Assembly (NCBI RefSeq): GCF_049673005.1
Contig: NZ_JBATXB010000123.1
Location: 1-64,000 of the forward strand
Direction of reading: 5' to 3'
DNA length: 64,000 bases
Source: Carnobacterium_A sp049673005
GTDB lineage: Bacteria > Bacillota > Bacilli > Lactobacillales > Carnobacteriaceae
Positions 26,028 through 34,982 of this stretch are shown piece by piece. The position numbers and the translations under genes are program-made. The notes beneath the pieces were generated by a model. The model ran no database searches and was not told where the DNA came from. It was given only the letters and a program-made list of their open reading frames with translations. Each line of letters begins with the position of its first letter. Within the stretch, counting starts at the first letter, position 1.

Positions 26028-26056
26028 ATTATATAGGATAGCGCTTTAATTAACAA
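26028..26056 (-). promoter_or_regulatory. hpf promoter
   Basis: Minus strand TTGTTA (26051-26056), 17-base spacer, TATAAT (26028-26033), a good vegetative promoter. The spacer contains AAAGCGCTA, a partial match (about 12 of 14) to a CcpA cre site. Transcription should start about 70 bases before the ATG. Confidence 0.75.
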
Positions 26057-26079
26057 ATAAAATTAATTATATTTTTCTT

Positions 26080-26781
26080 TTATCTAGCAATTGAGAACGT
26101 TTCAATCGACGCAACGCTTAATTGGTGCATTAATTCCGCTGCATGAAACAGTGTTCTTCCTGTTGTATAGATATCATCTATTAAAATAATGTGTTTGTTT
26201 TCTAGCTTGCTGGAATAATCTTTATTCAGAATGAACGGTTGAATTGACTCCATTCTCTCTTTTCGATTTTTACTTGACTGTTTCCCCCCTGTTCCTATAT
26301 GGATTAAGGCTGGATAATAGTTAACTCCAGCGGATTTTAGTATCTCTTCTACTTGATTAAAGCCACGTAACTTCATACTTGTTTGACTAATTGGGATTGG
26401 GATACAATACTTATACTTTTGGTTCTTCTCTTTAAAATAATGAGCAATTTCTTGGTCAAATAAATGAACTAGGCGGTAATCGCCTTTATATTTAAAATTT
26501 TCCAACCATTCTTTTAAAAATAAATTGTATTGGAAAAGAGCCGTATGCTTGAATAAATATGTTGGATAATGCTGTTGCCATTTCAGACAATCTGAGCAGC
26601 ACTCATTTTCCCCCTTCACTATTCGACAACATCTTATACAAGTTGACTCCGTAGCTAATTTAACCAGCTTTAATTCACATGATCGACAACGCAAAGTCGA
26701 GTTTAATCGTTTAAAAAGCAACACATCCTTCAAAAGTAATTTTTCTATTTCTTGTTTCCCACAGCATAAACAAGTTAACAT
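26080..26781 (-). CDS. comFC: Competence protein ComFC, phosphoribosyltransferase family
   Basis: ComFC is required with ComFA for DNA uptake in natural transformation. The 233-residue protein has an N-terminal zinc region (Cys pairs at C4/C6/C7, C32/C35, C48/C51/C52 and C61/C62/C65) and a C-terminal phosphoribosyltransferase fold with the PRPP loop IILIDDIYTTGRT near 195-207. Its ATG lies inside the end of comFA (7-base overlap), so it is translationally coupled. No ComK-type box was identified upstream of the pair. Confidence 0.9.
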   Translation of the reverse strand: MLTCLCCGKQEIEKLLLKDVLLFKRLNSTLRCRSCELKLVKLATESTCIRCCRIVKGENECCSDCLKWQQHYPTYLFKHTALFQYNLFLKEWLENFKYKGDYRLVHLFDQEIAHYFKEKNQKYKYCIPIPISQTSMKLRGFNQVEEILKSAGVNYYPALIHIGTGGKQSSKNRKERMESIQPFILNKDYSSKLENKHIILIDDIYTTGRTLFHAAELMHQLSVASIETFSIAR

Positions 26782-28121
26782 TTTTTTAATAACCCTCTTT
26801 CTCTTGCTAATCTGTTCATTTTTTTCACTTGACGTACCGATTCTTTTAATGCTCTTGTCTTTCCATAATAAAAAAACAACACCATTCCATCAGGAAAATC
26901 TCTATGCCTTCCTGCTCGACCTGCAATCTGTACCAACGCAGACTCAGTGAATGTCCGATCTTCTGCCCCTAATACAAAAACATCGATATCTTTAAACGTC
27001 ACGCCTCTTTCTAAAATAGTCGTTGTTAGAAGAAAATCATATTTTTCTTGACGCATGTCTATAATTTTCTCTTTTCTCTGTGGATCTTCAGCGTAAACCG
27101 TTGTAAAAATGGCTTCTGGAAAGCAGTCTTTTATTTGGCTAGCTAACTTTTGCATCAAAACAATATTAGGTAAAAAAATAAGCATTCTTCTTTTTTTATG
27201 TAAATTCTTTTTTAAAAAAGTAAAGAATACTCCCGTAGCTTTTTGACAGCGTATTTTCTTTTGCCAATCTCCACACCAGATTAATTCGGGCTGAGGTAAA
27301 GGATACCCGTGATACCGAGCAGGAAGAATAGTTGCTTTTAACTCCCCAAGCTTAATCGAGCGTTGCATATTTTTACTAGGTGTAGCCGATAAAAATAGAA
27401 GTGCTCCATTTTCTTTTCTGGCTTTTTTCGCTGCATATTGTAATGACTGATCGATATTAAATGGAAAAGCATCAATTTCATCAATAATTAATACATCAAA
27501 TGCTTGATTAAACCTTAATAACTGATGTGTGGTTGCGATAACCAGCTGAGTATAGCGATAAGGTTCGTCTGATCCACCGTACAAGACTGCTAGTGGAACA
27601 GTCTCGAAAGCACTTTTTAAACGTGGAGCTAGTTCTAAGCAAACATCCACACGTGGAGAAGCGATACAAACTCTTTTTTTAGCTCGTAAGGCTAATTCAA
27701 TCCCTTTGAAAATCATTTCTGTTTTACCCGCTCCAGCTACAGCCCAGATTAATCGTTCTTCATTTAAACGAATGGTTTCTATAATATCTGTTGAAGCGTC
27801 TTCCTGTTGTTTTGATAACTCACCTTTCCAAGTAAGTATTGGTTCCATCAATAAGGAAAATTGATTTCTCTCTTTAACCGTATATAAGATACTACAAGCC
27901 TTGATTTTCCCCATTTGTAAACAATTAATACAGTAGTAGCAGTTGTTTCTACAAGTACAAGGAGCTTCCTGCCTTTTCTTTCGGTCTCTTGTTCCACATC
28001 GACTACATTGAACATGGCCATTAACTTCTTTAAAGCCTTTTATTTTAGTCATTCCGCTAGTGTCTTTCAAAAGAGAGGTAATTTCTTCTTTTAAAACTTC
28101 TCGTCCGCTTATTTCAAGCAC
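26775..28121 (-). CDS. comFA: Competence DNA helicase ComFA
   Basis: DEAD-box-like ATPase that drives single-stranded DNA import during transformation. A four-cysteine zinc domain lies at the N-terminus (C39, C42, C55-C67 cluster); Walker A AVAGAGKT is at 127-134, Walker B DEID at 214-217, and the helicase C domain ends with VQIAGRAGRH. At 448 residues it is full length. The start at 28121 is GTG with AGGAGG 9 bases upstream. Both comF genes appear intact. Confidence 0.92.
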   Translation of the reverse strand: MLEISGREVLKEEITSLLKDTSGMTKIKGFKEVNGHVQCSRCGTRDRKKRQEAPCTCRNNCYYCINCLQMGKIKACSILYTVKERNQFSLLMEPILTWKGELSKQQEDASTDIIETIRLNEERLIWAVAGAGKTEMIFKGIELALRAKKRVCIASPRVDVCLELAPRLKSAFETVPLAVLYGGSDEPYRYTQLVIATTHQLLRFNQAFDVLIIDEIDAFPFNIDQSLQYAAKKARKENGALLFLSATPSKNMQRSIKLGELKATILPARYHGYPLPQPELIWCGDWQKKIRCQKATGVFFTFLKKNLHKKRRMLIFLPNIVLMQKLASQIKDCFPEAIFTTVYAEDPQRKEKIIDMRQEKYDFLLTTTILERGVTFKDIDVFVLGAEDRTFTESALVQIAGRAGRHRDFPDGMVLFFYYGKTRALKESVRQVKKMNRLARERGLLKKC

Positions 28122-28161
28122 AAAGATAAGCCTCCTTTCTACTTACAAAGTAAATGTACGC

Positions 28162-28199
28162 AAAAAAAGACAAAGCCGTTTTATCGGTTTTGTCTTTTG
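28162..28199 (-). terminator. Terminator overlapping the degV stop codon
   Basis: Minus-strand stem AAAAGACAAAACCG / CGGCTTTGTCTTTT (one mismatch) followed by seven T residues. The degV stop codon lies in the loop, so the last codons of the gene form the ascending arm. Confidence 0.85.
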
Positions 28200-29065
28200 C
28201 TTAAAACTGTTTCTATTCTCGTTTGATCTTCTACCCAAGTCATTCCTAAAGCTCCTTCACCTAAATGAGTCCCGATGACTGGCCCAAAGTAACTTGTCTC
28301 AAATCTTACTGTTGGATATTTTTCTCGTAAGTAAGCTTCCCAAATTGCTGCTTGTTCTTGTGCATTGCAATGAATAATAGTTGCTACGATTGGATAATCT
28401 TTCGCTAAGTCTTGTGTTAAAAGCTGTTCGATACGTTTCAGGGCTTTTTTTGTTGTTCTGATTTTTTCAAAAACAACAATTTGTTTTTTATCGAAAAATA
28501 AAATCGGTTTAATTTTTAGTAAAGAACCAATCATTGCTGAACCGTTAGAAAGTCGACCACCTCTCACTAGATGATTTAAATCATCTACCAAAAAATAAGC
28601 TTTCATTGTTTTACGCATATTAGCCAATACTTCAAAAATTTCTTCAACCGTATACCCATTTTTAGCTAAGCGTGCAGCTTCTAATACATAATATCCCTGT
28701 GCAGCACAGCTTATTTCAGAATCAAAAGGATATACCGAAATCTCGTCCATCATATTGGCTACACTAGCTACATTTGCATACGTTCCGCTAATCTCGCTTG
28801 ATAAGTGGATACTTATGATCGCATCGTATTCTTTTGAAAGTTCATTAAACAAAGTAATAATTTGTCCTGTCGTTGGTTGAGAACTCGTAGGCAAAGTTGC
28901 CATATTCGTTATTTTTTCAAAAAATTCTTCATTTCCAATTTCTACCTCTTCTAAATAAGCAGTATTGTCTATCACAACTGAAAGTGGCAACTTATAAATT
29001 GACTGTTCTTCGTATTGTGCCTCTGTCAGGTACGCCGTACTATCTGTAACTATTGCAATTTTCAA
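28181..29065 (-). CDS. DegV-family fatty-acid-binding protein
   Basis: DegV proteins bind a fatty acid; some act as the FakB carrier for fatty acid kinase. The protein has the family start KIAIVTDSTAYLT, TSSQPTTGQ near 60 and SSEISGTY near 88, with RGGRLSNGSAMIGSLLKIKPIL in the C-terminal half. I place the start at TTG 29065 (294 residues): the family sequence begins there, and an upstream ATG at 29125 would add 20 Lys/Tyr-rich residues over a likely -10 (TATACT). The ribosome site is weak (GTGGTG). The gene is next to comFA, as in Bacillus. Confidence 0.85.
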   Translation of the reverse strand: MKIAIVTDSTAYLTEAQYEEQSIYKLPLSVVIDNTAYLEEVEIGNEEFFEKITNMATLPTSSQPTTGQIITLFNELSKEYDAIISIHLSSEISGTYANVASVANMMDEISVYPFDSEISCAAQGYYVLEAARLAKNGYTVEEIFEVLANMRKTMKAYFLVDDLNHLVRGGRLSNGSAMIGSLLKIKPILFFDKKQIVVFEKIRTTKKALKRIEQLLTQDLAKDYPIVATIIHCNAQEQAAIWEAYLREKYPTVRFETSYFGPVIGTHLGEGALGMTWVEDQTRIETVLSKRQNR

Positions 29066-29336
29066 TTTTACACCACGCGCCTTTTTTTTATTGTCTTTTC
29101 TATATAAATATAAAGTATACCACATTCAAAATACTCTGAATAAAATATATAGAAAAATTAATGGAATGTTCACAATAGCTAGTTTACATAACGATTAGTT
29201 GTATTATTCTAAAACATCCATAACCGTTAAATCTTGTTGATTGCCTTTACTCACGGTAAACTAGATGAGAAGCATCTATAAGATAACTTATCTAGTTATT
29301 AATAAAAAGTCTATATTAAAAAAAGGAGTGAATACT

Positions 29337-29987
29337 TTGCTTAAACACTATTACACTATTGCCAAGGATGGAATAGTTGAAACTGAAATAAAAAAATCTC
29401 GCTTTATCTGTCATTTAAAAAGGGTTTCGAACGAAGCTGAGGCACAAGAGTATGTACAAACTATAAAAAAAGAACATTGGAAGGCTAATCATAATTGTGT
29501 TGCTTATTTAATTGGCGATCAAAATGATGTTCAACGAGCTTACGATGATGGAGAACCAAGCGGAACAGCTGGAGTACCCATGCTTGAGGTATTAAAAAAA
29601 CAAGAACTTAAGTATGTTATTGCTGTAGTAACGCGCTATTTTGGTGGAACTAAACTAGGGGCTGGTGGACTTATCCGAGCTTACGGAAAGTCAGTTAGTG
29701 TAGCTTTAGATCAAATTGGTGTTGTTTCAAGAGATTTACAAGTAACTATTTCTGTAACCGTTACTTATCCAGCGTCTGGAAAATTAGAAAATAACCTGAA
29801 AGAATCATCTTATACTCTCAAAGATATTCTTTATACAGAGAATGTTACTTTTATCTGCTCTGTTGATGAAGAAAAAGTCGATAGTTTTAAAAACGAATTG
29901 ATTAATTGGCTAAGTGGGCAAGTAGAGTTTGAGATAGGTGAAATGAGTTACCAAGAGTCAAAACGTTTAAAGCGGAGCAATACTTAA
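29337..29987 (+). CDS. YigZ/IMPACT-family protein (YvyE-like)
   Basis: A 216-residue protein of the UPF0029/IMPACT family, function not settled. The N-terminal domain carries KSRFICHL and the signature DGEPSGTAGVPMLEVL near 80; the RYFGGTKLGAGGLIRAYG motif follows near 104-121. Start: TTG at 29337 with AGGAGTGA 6 bases upstream, fitting the Bacillus YvyE length (217). In-frame codons further upstream lack a ribosome site. It is transcribed away from degV and just before the first LCP gene. Confidence 0.85.
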   Translation: MLKHYYTIAKDGIVETEIKKSRFICHLKRVSNEAEAQEYVQTIKKEHWKANHNCVAYLIGDQNDVQRAYDDGEPSGTAGVPMLEVLKKQELKYVIAVVTRYFGGTKLGAGGLIRAYGKSVSVALDQIGVVSRDLQVTISVTVTYPASGKLENNLKESSYTLKDILYTENVTFICSVDEEKVDSFKNELINWLSGQVEFEIGEMSYQESKRLKRSNT

Positions 29988-30091
29988 GAAATTCATATAT
30001 TTCTAAAGTAACTGTCACTATCTCTGTTGTTGTGATAAAATGAATAAGAACTTTTTTTCTACCTTACTCTAAAGATAATAGGAGATTTATT

Positions 30092-31141
30092 TTGAAAAAT
30101 AAAAAATATGTACCATTAAATACAAGTCGCTCTTCTAGAAATAAAAAATCTAAAGTTGCTTTGTGGTTGTTAGTGCCACTCATGGTTATCATCTTAGTTG
30201 CTGCTGTTTATTTTGCTAAATTATATGCAACTGCACAAAAAGCTATTGATTCGTCTTACCACACACTTCAAAGAGAAAATGCAATTAAAGTGAACCCGTT
30301 AGATGAGACAACGTCTATCTTATTAATGGGCATTGATGACACTAAAGGTCGGGATTTAGGCAGTGCCCGAGCTGATTCTTTGATTTACTTAACTATCGAT
30401 CCGAATAAGCACATCGTCAATATGGTAAGTATTCCACGTGATACCTACACAGATATCATTTACCAAGAACAAACTTATGAAAAAGATAAAATCAATTCTG
30501 CTTATACTAAAGGAGAAGAACAAGCTACAATAGAATCTGTAGAAAACCTTCTAAACGTTCCTATCCATTATTATGTAACGTTCAACTTTGATGCTTTTTT
30601 AGAAATTATTGATGCTTTAGGCGGCATTGAAGTCGATGTCCCAATTAGTTTTTCCGAACAAAATGCCGAGGGAAAACTAGATCAGATCCATCTTGAAAAA
30701 GGATTGCAAACTCTTAACGGTGAAGAAGCCTTAGCCCTAGCAAGGACTAGAAAAATTGATAATGATGTTAAGCGTGGTGAAAGGCAACAGCTACTTATTC
30801 AAGCAATTACTGATAAAGCTTTAAAGGTAGGTTCTATTACAAAGTATTCAGATGCTATTACAGCAGTAGGAAACAATATGCGCACCGATATTCGTTTTAA
30901 TGATATGCTTGGTATCGCTCAAACAGGCCTTGATGGAAAATATGAATTTGAAAGTTATGTTTTCGATTGGACTGATTTTAACCTTAATGGTGCTAGCATG
31001 GTTGAGGTATATTCTGATAGTTTAGATTTTGTCAGCCACCGTTTACGAGTGTCGATCGGTTTAGACTCACCTGATGAACGTGATGAACCAGGGTACGAAT
31101 TCCAAACAAATGGTTTATCCAATTACTATAGCAACAACTAA
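30092..31141 (+). CDS. LytR-CpsA-Psr (LCP) family wall polymer ligase
   Basis: LCP enzymes transfer wall teichoic acid or other undecaprenyl-linked glycopolymers to peptidoglycan outside the membrane. The 349-residue protein has a basic N-terminus, one membrane segment (19-43) and an LCP catalytic domain with MGIDDTKGRD, ADSLIYLT, SIPRDTYTDI and LARTRKIDNDVKRGERQQ. Start is TTG at 30092 with GGAG 7 bases upstream. It lies 104 bases after the yigZ-type gene and converges on tagO. A second LCP gene is at 32414. Confidence 0.9.
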   Translation: MKNKKYVPLNTSRSSRNKKSKVALWLLVPLMVIILVAAVYFAKLYATAQKAIDSSYHTLQRENAIKVNPLDETTSILLMGIDDTKGRDLGSARADSLIYLTIDPNKHIVNMVSIPRDTYTDIIYQEQTYEKDKINSAYTKGEEQATIESVENLLNVPIHYYVTFNFDAFLEIIDALGGIEVDVPISFSEQNAEGKLDQIHLEKGLQTLNGEEALALARTRKIDNDVKRGERQQLLIQAITDKALKVGSITKYSDAITAVGNNMRTDIRFNDMLGIAQTGLDGKYEFESYVFDWTDFNLNGASMVEVYSDSLDFVSHRLRVSIGLDSPDERDEPGYEFQTNGLSNYYSNN

Positions 31142-31146
31142 CAATA

Positions 31147-31198
31147 AAAAAACACCAAATTCTCGTTATGTATACACAACGAGAATTTGGTGTTTTTT
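31147..31198. terminator. Bidirectional terminator between LCP gene 1 and tagO
   Basis: Perfect 21-bp stem (AAAAAACACCAAATTCTCGTT and complement) with a 10-base loop and T-tracts both ways. It begins 6 bases past the LCP stop and overlaps the tagO stop codon (31197-31199). Confidence 0.93.
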
Positions 31199-32285
31199 AT
31201 TCTTTTTTATTTAGATTATTTGCAAATTTTTTCATCTTATTTAAGAATGGCTTACTATCTTTTCCAACTAAGCCAATGGATTCTACAAATAATTCTAACC
31301 CAAATAATAAACCGAGTGTTAGAAATAACGAACCCCACAAAGTAGATACCGGATAGATTAGTGCAATAACAGAAAAAATAGCTGCTAAGCAATAGATGGC
31401 TAAAACTGCTTGGCGATGCGTCAAACCTAAAGCCATCAACTGATGATGCAAATGCATTTTATCGGCACTGGAAATAGGCTTTTTATTTAAATAACGCCTA
31501 ATCATTGCGTAAATTGTATCCGTGATTGGAATACCTAAAATAACGATTGGGATTATCAAGGTAATTAGCGTTGCATTTTTTAATCCTTGTAAAGACATTA
31601 CAGCAATCATAAACCCTATAAATAATGCTCCTGTATCTCCCAAAAAAATTCGCGCTGGATAAAAATTATATGGTAAGAATCCTGCTAACGCTCCCACTAA
31701 GACAAAAATCATAATAGATACTACAGCGTTATCAACGGTTAAGAAAAAATAACCAATAATTCCCATTGTTGTCAAAGCAATCATAGATACTCCGGTTGCT
31801 AAACCATCTAGTCCATCAATCAAATTCACTGCATTAGTAATAGCGAGAATCCAAATCACCGTAACCGGTAAACTAAAAATCCCCATCGACCATGATCCAA
31901 TGAATGGCAACGTAATAATATCTATTTTAATATCCGCTAAAAAATAAATAATGAGCGAGGCTAAAGTAATTCCAACCATCTTCATTTTAGGCGTCAACTC
32001 TATCAAATCATCAATTATCCCCGTTGCTAATACTGCCGTAGCTCCTAAAAATATAGGCATAATTTGCCCAAAGGGTATCGGCAATATAAAAAATAAGGCG
32101 AAAAAGAAAGAAAGATAAACAGCCAGCCCACCTAAAGTAGGAACTTCTTTCAAATTTATTTTCCTTTCACCCGGCTCATCAACCGCTCTAATTTTTATAG
32201 CAAATTTCCTGACAAAGGGTGTTAGTATCAGAGAAAAAATGGCAGTCGCTACACAAGTAACGATAACGATAAACATATCATACAT
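31197..32285 (-). CDS. tagO: Undecaprenyl-phosphate GlcNAc-1-phosphate transferase TagO
   Basis: Integral membrane enzyme that starts wall teichoic acid (and related polymer) synthesis by moving GlcNAc-1-P from UDP-GlcNAc to undecaprenyl phosphate. The 362-residue protein has about ten or eleven membrane segments and the family motifs DEPGERKINLKEVPTLGG (36-53), NLIDGLDGLATG, FLGDTGALFIGF and a HLHHQLMALGLTHRQAV cytosolic loop. It sits between two LCP ligase genes, which act at the last step of the same pathway. A strong promoter lies just upstream. Confidence 0.94.
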   Translation of the reverse strand: MYDMFIVIVTCVATAIFSLILTPFVRKFAIKIRAVDEPGERKINLKEVPTLGGLAVYLSFFFALFFILPIPFGQIMPIFLGATAVLATGIIDDLIELTPKMKMVGITLASLIIYFLADIKIDIITLPFIGSWSMGIFSLPVTVIWILAITNAVNLIDGLDGLATGVSMIALTTMGIIGYFFLTVDNAVVSIMIFVLVGALAGFLPYNFYPARIFLGDTGALFIGFMIAVMSLQGLKNATLITLIIPIVILGIPITDTIYAMIRRYLNKKPISSADKMHLHHQLMALGLTHRQAVLAIYCLAAIFSVIALIYPVSTLWGSLFLTLGLLFGLELFVESIGLVGKDSKPFLNKMKKFANNLNKKE

Positions 32286-32322
32286 ACAGAAAAAACCTAC
32301 CTTTAGTTCCTATTTAAATTTA

Positions 32323-32351
32323 ATTATACAAAGTTAATACAAGTAATACAA
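32323..32351 (-). promoter_or_regulatory. tagO promoter
   Basis: Minus strand TTGTAT (32346-32351), 17-base spacer, TATAAT (32323-32328), 38 bases before the tagO ATG. The divergent LCP gene has a weaker candidate TTGCAT-17-TACACT on the plus strand starting near 32352, so the two promoters are nearly back to back. Confidence 0.75.
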
Positions 32352-32413
32352 TTGCATTATAACAGGTAATCCACTACACTAATAGAAAACCTTATAGATA
32401 TAGGAGTAAACCC

Positions 32414-33457
32414 ATGAGATCAGACCAATTAAAAGTACAAAAGAAAAAGAAACGAGTTTATAGTGTATTGCTTATTTTAGCTATCCTAATTTTAGCCGGT
32501 TCAGTTTACGCAACGTATCTTTTTCTTTCAGCCAATGACTTTTTAAATTCTATTCAAGGTGATGATTTACCTAAAACATCTATGAACGCTGAAGAAAAAA
32601 TCGTACTAACCAATAAAGATCCATTCTCCGTTTTACTTCTTGGAGTTGATAAACGACCAGGTGATGTGGGTCGTTCTGATTCTATCATGGTTGCAACGAT
32701 TAATCCAGAAACGGAAGATGTTCGCCTGCTTTCCATTCCCCGGGATACACGTGTCACCTTACCCAGTGGTAAAATTGACAAGATAAACGCTAGTTATGCT
32801 TATGGTGGTATTCCATTGACTGTCGAGACGGTTGAAAATCTTTTACAAATCCCTATTCATTATTATGCTCAAATTAATATGCAAGGTCTTGTTGTTTTAG
32901 TTGATGCTTTAGGTGGCATCACTGTTGACTCACCTTTAGAATTTGATGTACAAGATATTAATGATGTTGAAGGAAAGATTCATATTGATAAAGGCCTTCA
33001 AAAATTAAACGGTGACCAAGCTTTAGGTTATGCAAGAATGCGATACGAAGATCCTCAAGGCGACTGGGGAAGACAAAAACGCCAACGTGAAGTTGTAACA
33101 GAGATTATTGATGAAACTATCTCGATTAATAGCCTGACAAATTTCAGCAAAATTTTTAAAGCAGTTGGTCCAAATGTAACAACAAATTTTAATAGTCGTG
33201 ATTTATGGGCTATTGCAACAAATTATTCTACTGCTGCAAATAATATTAAAACCTTACAACTAGAAGGAGAAGAAGCATATGAATACTTCCCTTCATACGG
33301 ACAAGATGTATTTGTTTGGAAATTAGATGAAAACAAATTAGTTCAACTACAACAAGAACTACGTGGACATTTAAATTTAGATCAGATTACCCAATCTAAT
33401 TCATCTAGTTTAGATTCTACCAATAGTTTAGAGGCTAGTTCTGAATACATTCCATAG
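32414..33457 (+). CDS. LytR-CpsA-Psr (LCP) family wall polymer ligase
   Basis: Second LCP ligase, 347 residues, divergent from tagO. One membrane segment (about 16-37) precedes the catalytic domain with LLLGVDKRPGDVGRSDSIMVAT, SIPRDTRVTLP and YARMRYEDPQGDWGRQKRQRE, all motifs of active LCP enzymes. The Ser-rich tail after residue 325 is low complexity. ATG at 32414 has AGGAGT. Two LCP genes around tagO suggest partly redundant teichoic acid ligases; which polymer each takes is not visible. Confidence 0.92.
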   Translation: MRSDQLKVQKKKKRVYSVLLILAILILAGSVYATYLFLSANDFLNSIQGDDLPKTSMNAEEKIVLTNKDPFSVLLLGVDKRPGDVGRSDSIMVATINPETEDVRLLSIPRDTRVTLPSGKIDKINASYAYGGIPLTVETVENLLQIPIHYYAQINMQGLVVLVDALGGITVDSPLEFDVQDINDVEGKIHIDKGLQKLNGDQALGYARMRYEDPQGDWGRQKRQREVVTEIIDETISINSLTNFSKIFKAVGPNVTTNFNSRDLWAIATNYSTAANNIKTLQLEGEEAYEYFPSYGQDVFVWKLDENKLVQLQQELRGHLNLDQITQSNSSSLDSTNSLEASSEYIP

Positions 33458-33481
33458 TCCACACGAACTTAACTTAATAGT

Positions 33482-33518
33482 AAAAAAAGTCGACAACATT
33501 TCTGTTATCGACTTTTTT
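33482..33518. terminator. Bidirectional terminator between LCP gene 2 and nagR
   Basis: Stem AAAAAAAGTCGACAAC / GTTATCGACTTTTTT with one mismatch and a 6-base loop, T-tracts on both strands, lying between convergent stops. Confidence 0.9.
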
Positions 33519-33529
33519 ATTTCAACTAA

Positions 33530-34243
33530 TTATTGATTTTTTTCAAGGTAAAATTCAAATCGGTTGCCAGAATATTGTGTTCTGACGTATTCAAATGGTT
33601 TTCCTTCTGTTGAATAACTAATTTGCTTTAATCTCAAAATAGCCTCTCCACGTTTGATAGTTAAGTAATCCGCAATTTTCTCTGAAGCCGGCATCGCTGA
33701 AATTGTTTGTTCTGCGTGTCCAACGTGCAAACCTATTTCACTTTCTAATGCTTTATAAAGTGAACGAGTGATATCTACTTTGCTAAGATTCCCTATCAAA
33801 TCATATGGAATAGTTGCTACTTCGAAACAAATAGGAATGCCATCTGCATAGCGGATTCTTTCCATGCGTAAAACGAGTGTTTCTTGTGGCAACATTAGTT
33901 TTTCAGCCTCACTTAAACTAGCAGGTTTGACATGGTAAGAAATTGTTTTGCTTGTTGGAGTTTTACCTTGTGATAGCATAATATCTGTAAAACTAGCCAC
34001 TCCTACCATTAATTCTTGAACTTTTTTACTAGACACATAAGTTCCAGAGCCTACTTTTCGTTCTAAAATACCTTCGTCAACTAGTGTTTGAACGGCTTGC
34101 CTTAATGTCATTCGACTAACATTAAATTGAAGAGCAAGGTCTCTTTCCGAAGGAATCCGTTCGCCAATTTTCCAGACGCCTTCTTCAATATCTTTGCGTA
34201 ATTGATTATGAATTTGAATGTAAATTGGTGTTTCCTTCCCCAT
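33530..34243 (-). CDS. nagR: GntR/HutC-family repressor NagR
   Basis: N-acetylglucosamine-responsive repressor, 237 residues: N-terminal GntR winged helix (1-70, RIPSERDLALQFNVSRMTLRQA) and C-terminal UTRA effector domain (about 90-235) that binds GlcN6P or GlcNAc6P in Bacillus NagR (YvoA). ATG at 34243 has AGGAGG. It is the last gene of nagA-nagB-nagR, so it represses its own operon through the palindrome at 36151-36164. Confidence 0.9.
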   Translation of the reverse strand: MGKETPIYIQIHNQLRKDIEEGVWKIGERIPSERDLALQFNVSRMTLRQAVQTLVDEGILERKVGSGTYVSSKKVQELMVGVASFTDIMLSQGKTPTSKTISYHVKPASLSEAEKLMLPQETLVLRMERIRYADGIPICFEVATIPYDLIGNLSKVDITRSLYKALESEIGLHVGHAEQTISAMPASEKIADYLTIKRGEAILRLKQISYSTEGKPFEYVRTQYSGNRFEFYLEKNQ

Positions 34244-34260
34244 TGTCTTCCTCCTGGTAG

Positions 34261-34959
34261 TTAAATTAATTTAGCTGCTGCTTCATCTACAATTACGATA
34301 ACATCTGGATGTTGTTGTAAAGCACTTGCTGGGACATCTGTTGTCATCGGGCCATTAAGTGTATTTTTAATCGCTTCTGCTTTTTCTTCGCCAAATGCTA
34401 ATAAAATAATTTTTTTAGCGGATAAAATACTTTTGATTCCCATTGAGTAAGCAAAACGTGGTACTTCTTCCGCTGTTGCAAAGTTACGTTTATTTGATTC
34501 GATTGTTGATTCCGTTAAAGAAACTTTAGTTGTTGTTGAATCAAAAGGTGTTCCAGGTTCATTAAACCCAATATGACCATTTGTTCCAATTCCTAATATT
34601 TGAATATCAATTGGGTGCTCTTCAATAATCTTATCATAACGAGCTGGTTCTGTTTTTTCATCTGCTAAACCATCTGGAACAAACGTTTCTTTAAATGGTT
34701 TCTTAGAGAAAAGTTGTTCCTGCATGAAATAATGGTAGCTTTGATCGTTATCTGCAGATAATCCAAAATATTCATCTAAATTAATAGCTGTCATCTCACT
34801 GAAATCTAAGTCACTTTCAGTCATTTCTTTGTATAATGCTATTGGCGTACTTCCAGTTGCTAATCCTAAAACTTTAGCATCTTGTTGCATACCTTCTTTA
34901 ATTAATTCAAATGCTTTTTTGCCGCCTTCAACATTATCCTTCACAATAATTGTTTGCAT
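34261..34959 (-). CDS. nagB: Glucosamine-6-phosphate deaminase NagB
   Basis: Converts glucosamine-6-phosphate to fructose-6-phosphate and ammonia. The protein has LATGSTPIALY near 34-44, the catalytic segment NLDEYFGL near 61-68, and ILGIGTNGHIGFNEPGTPF near 122-140 with the general-base His. I place the start at ATG 34959 (232 residues), about 8 bases after GGATGG; the ATG at 34971 overlaps that ribosome site. It lies 23 bases after nagA and 17 before nagR. Confidence 0.94.
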   Translation of the reverse strand: MQTIIVKDNVEGGKKAFELIKEGMQQDAKVLGLATGSTPIALYKEMTESDLDFSEMTAINLDEYFGLSADNDQSYHYFMQEQLFSKKPFKETFVPDGLADEKTEPARYDKIIEEHPIDIQILGIGTNGHIGFNEPGTPFDSTTTKVSLTESTIESNKRNFATAEEVPRFAYSMGIKSILSAKKIILLAFGEEKAEAIKNTLNGPMTTDVPASALQQHPDVIVIVDEAAAKLI

Positions 34960-34982
34960 GTATTTGACCATCCTTTTATAAT

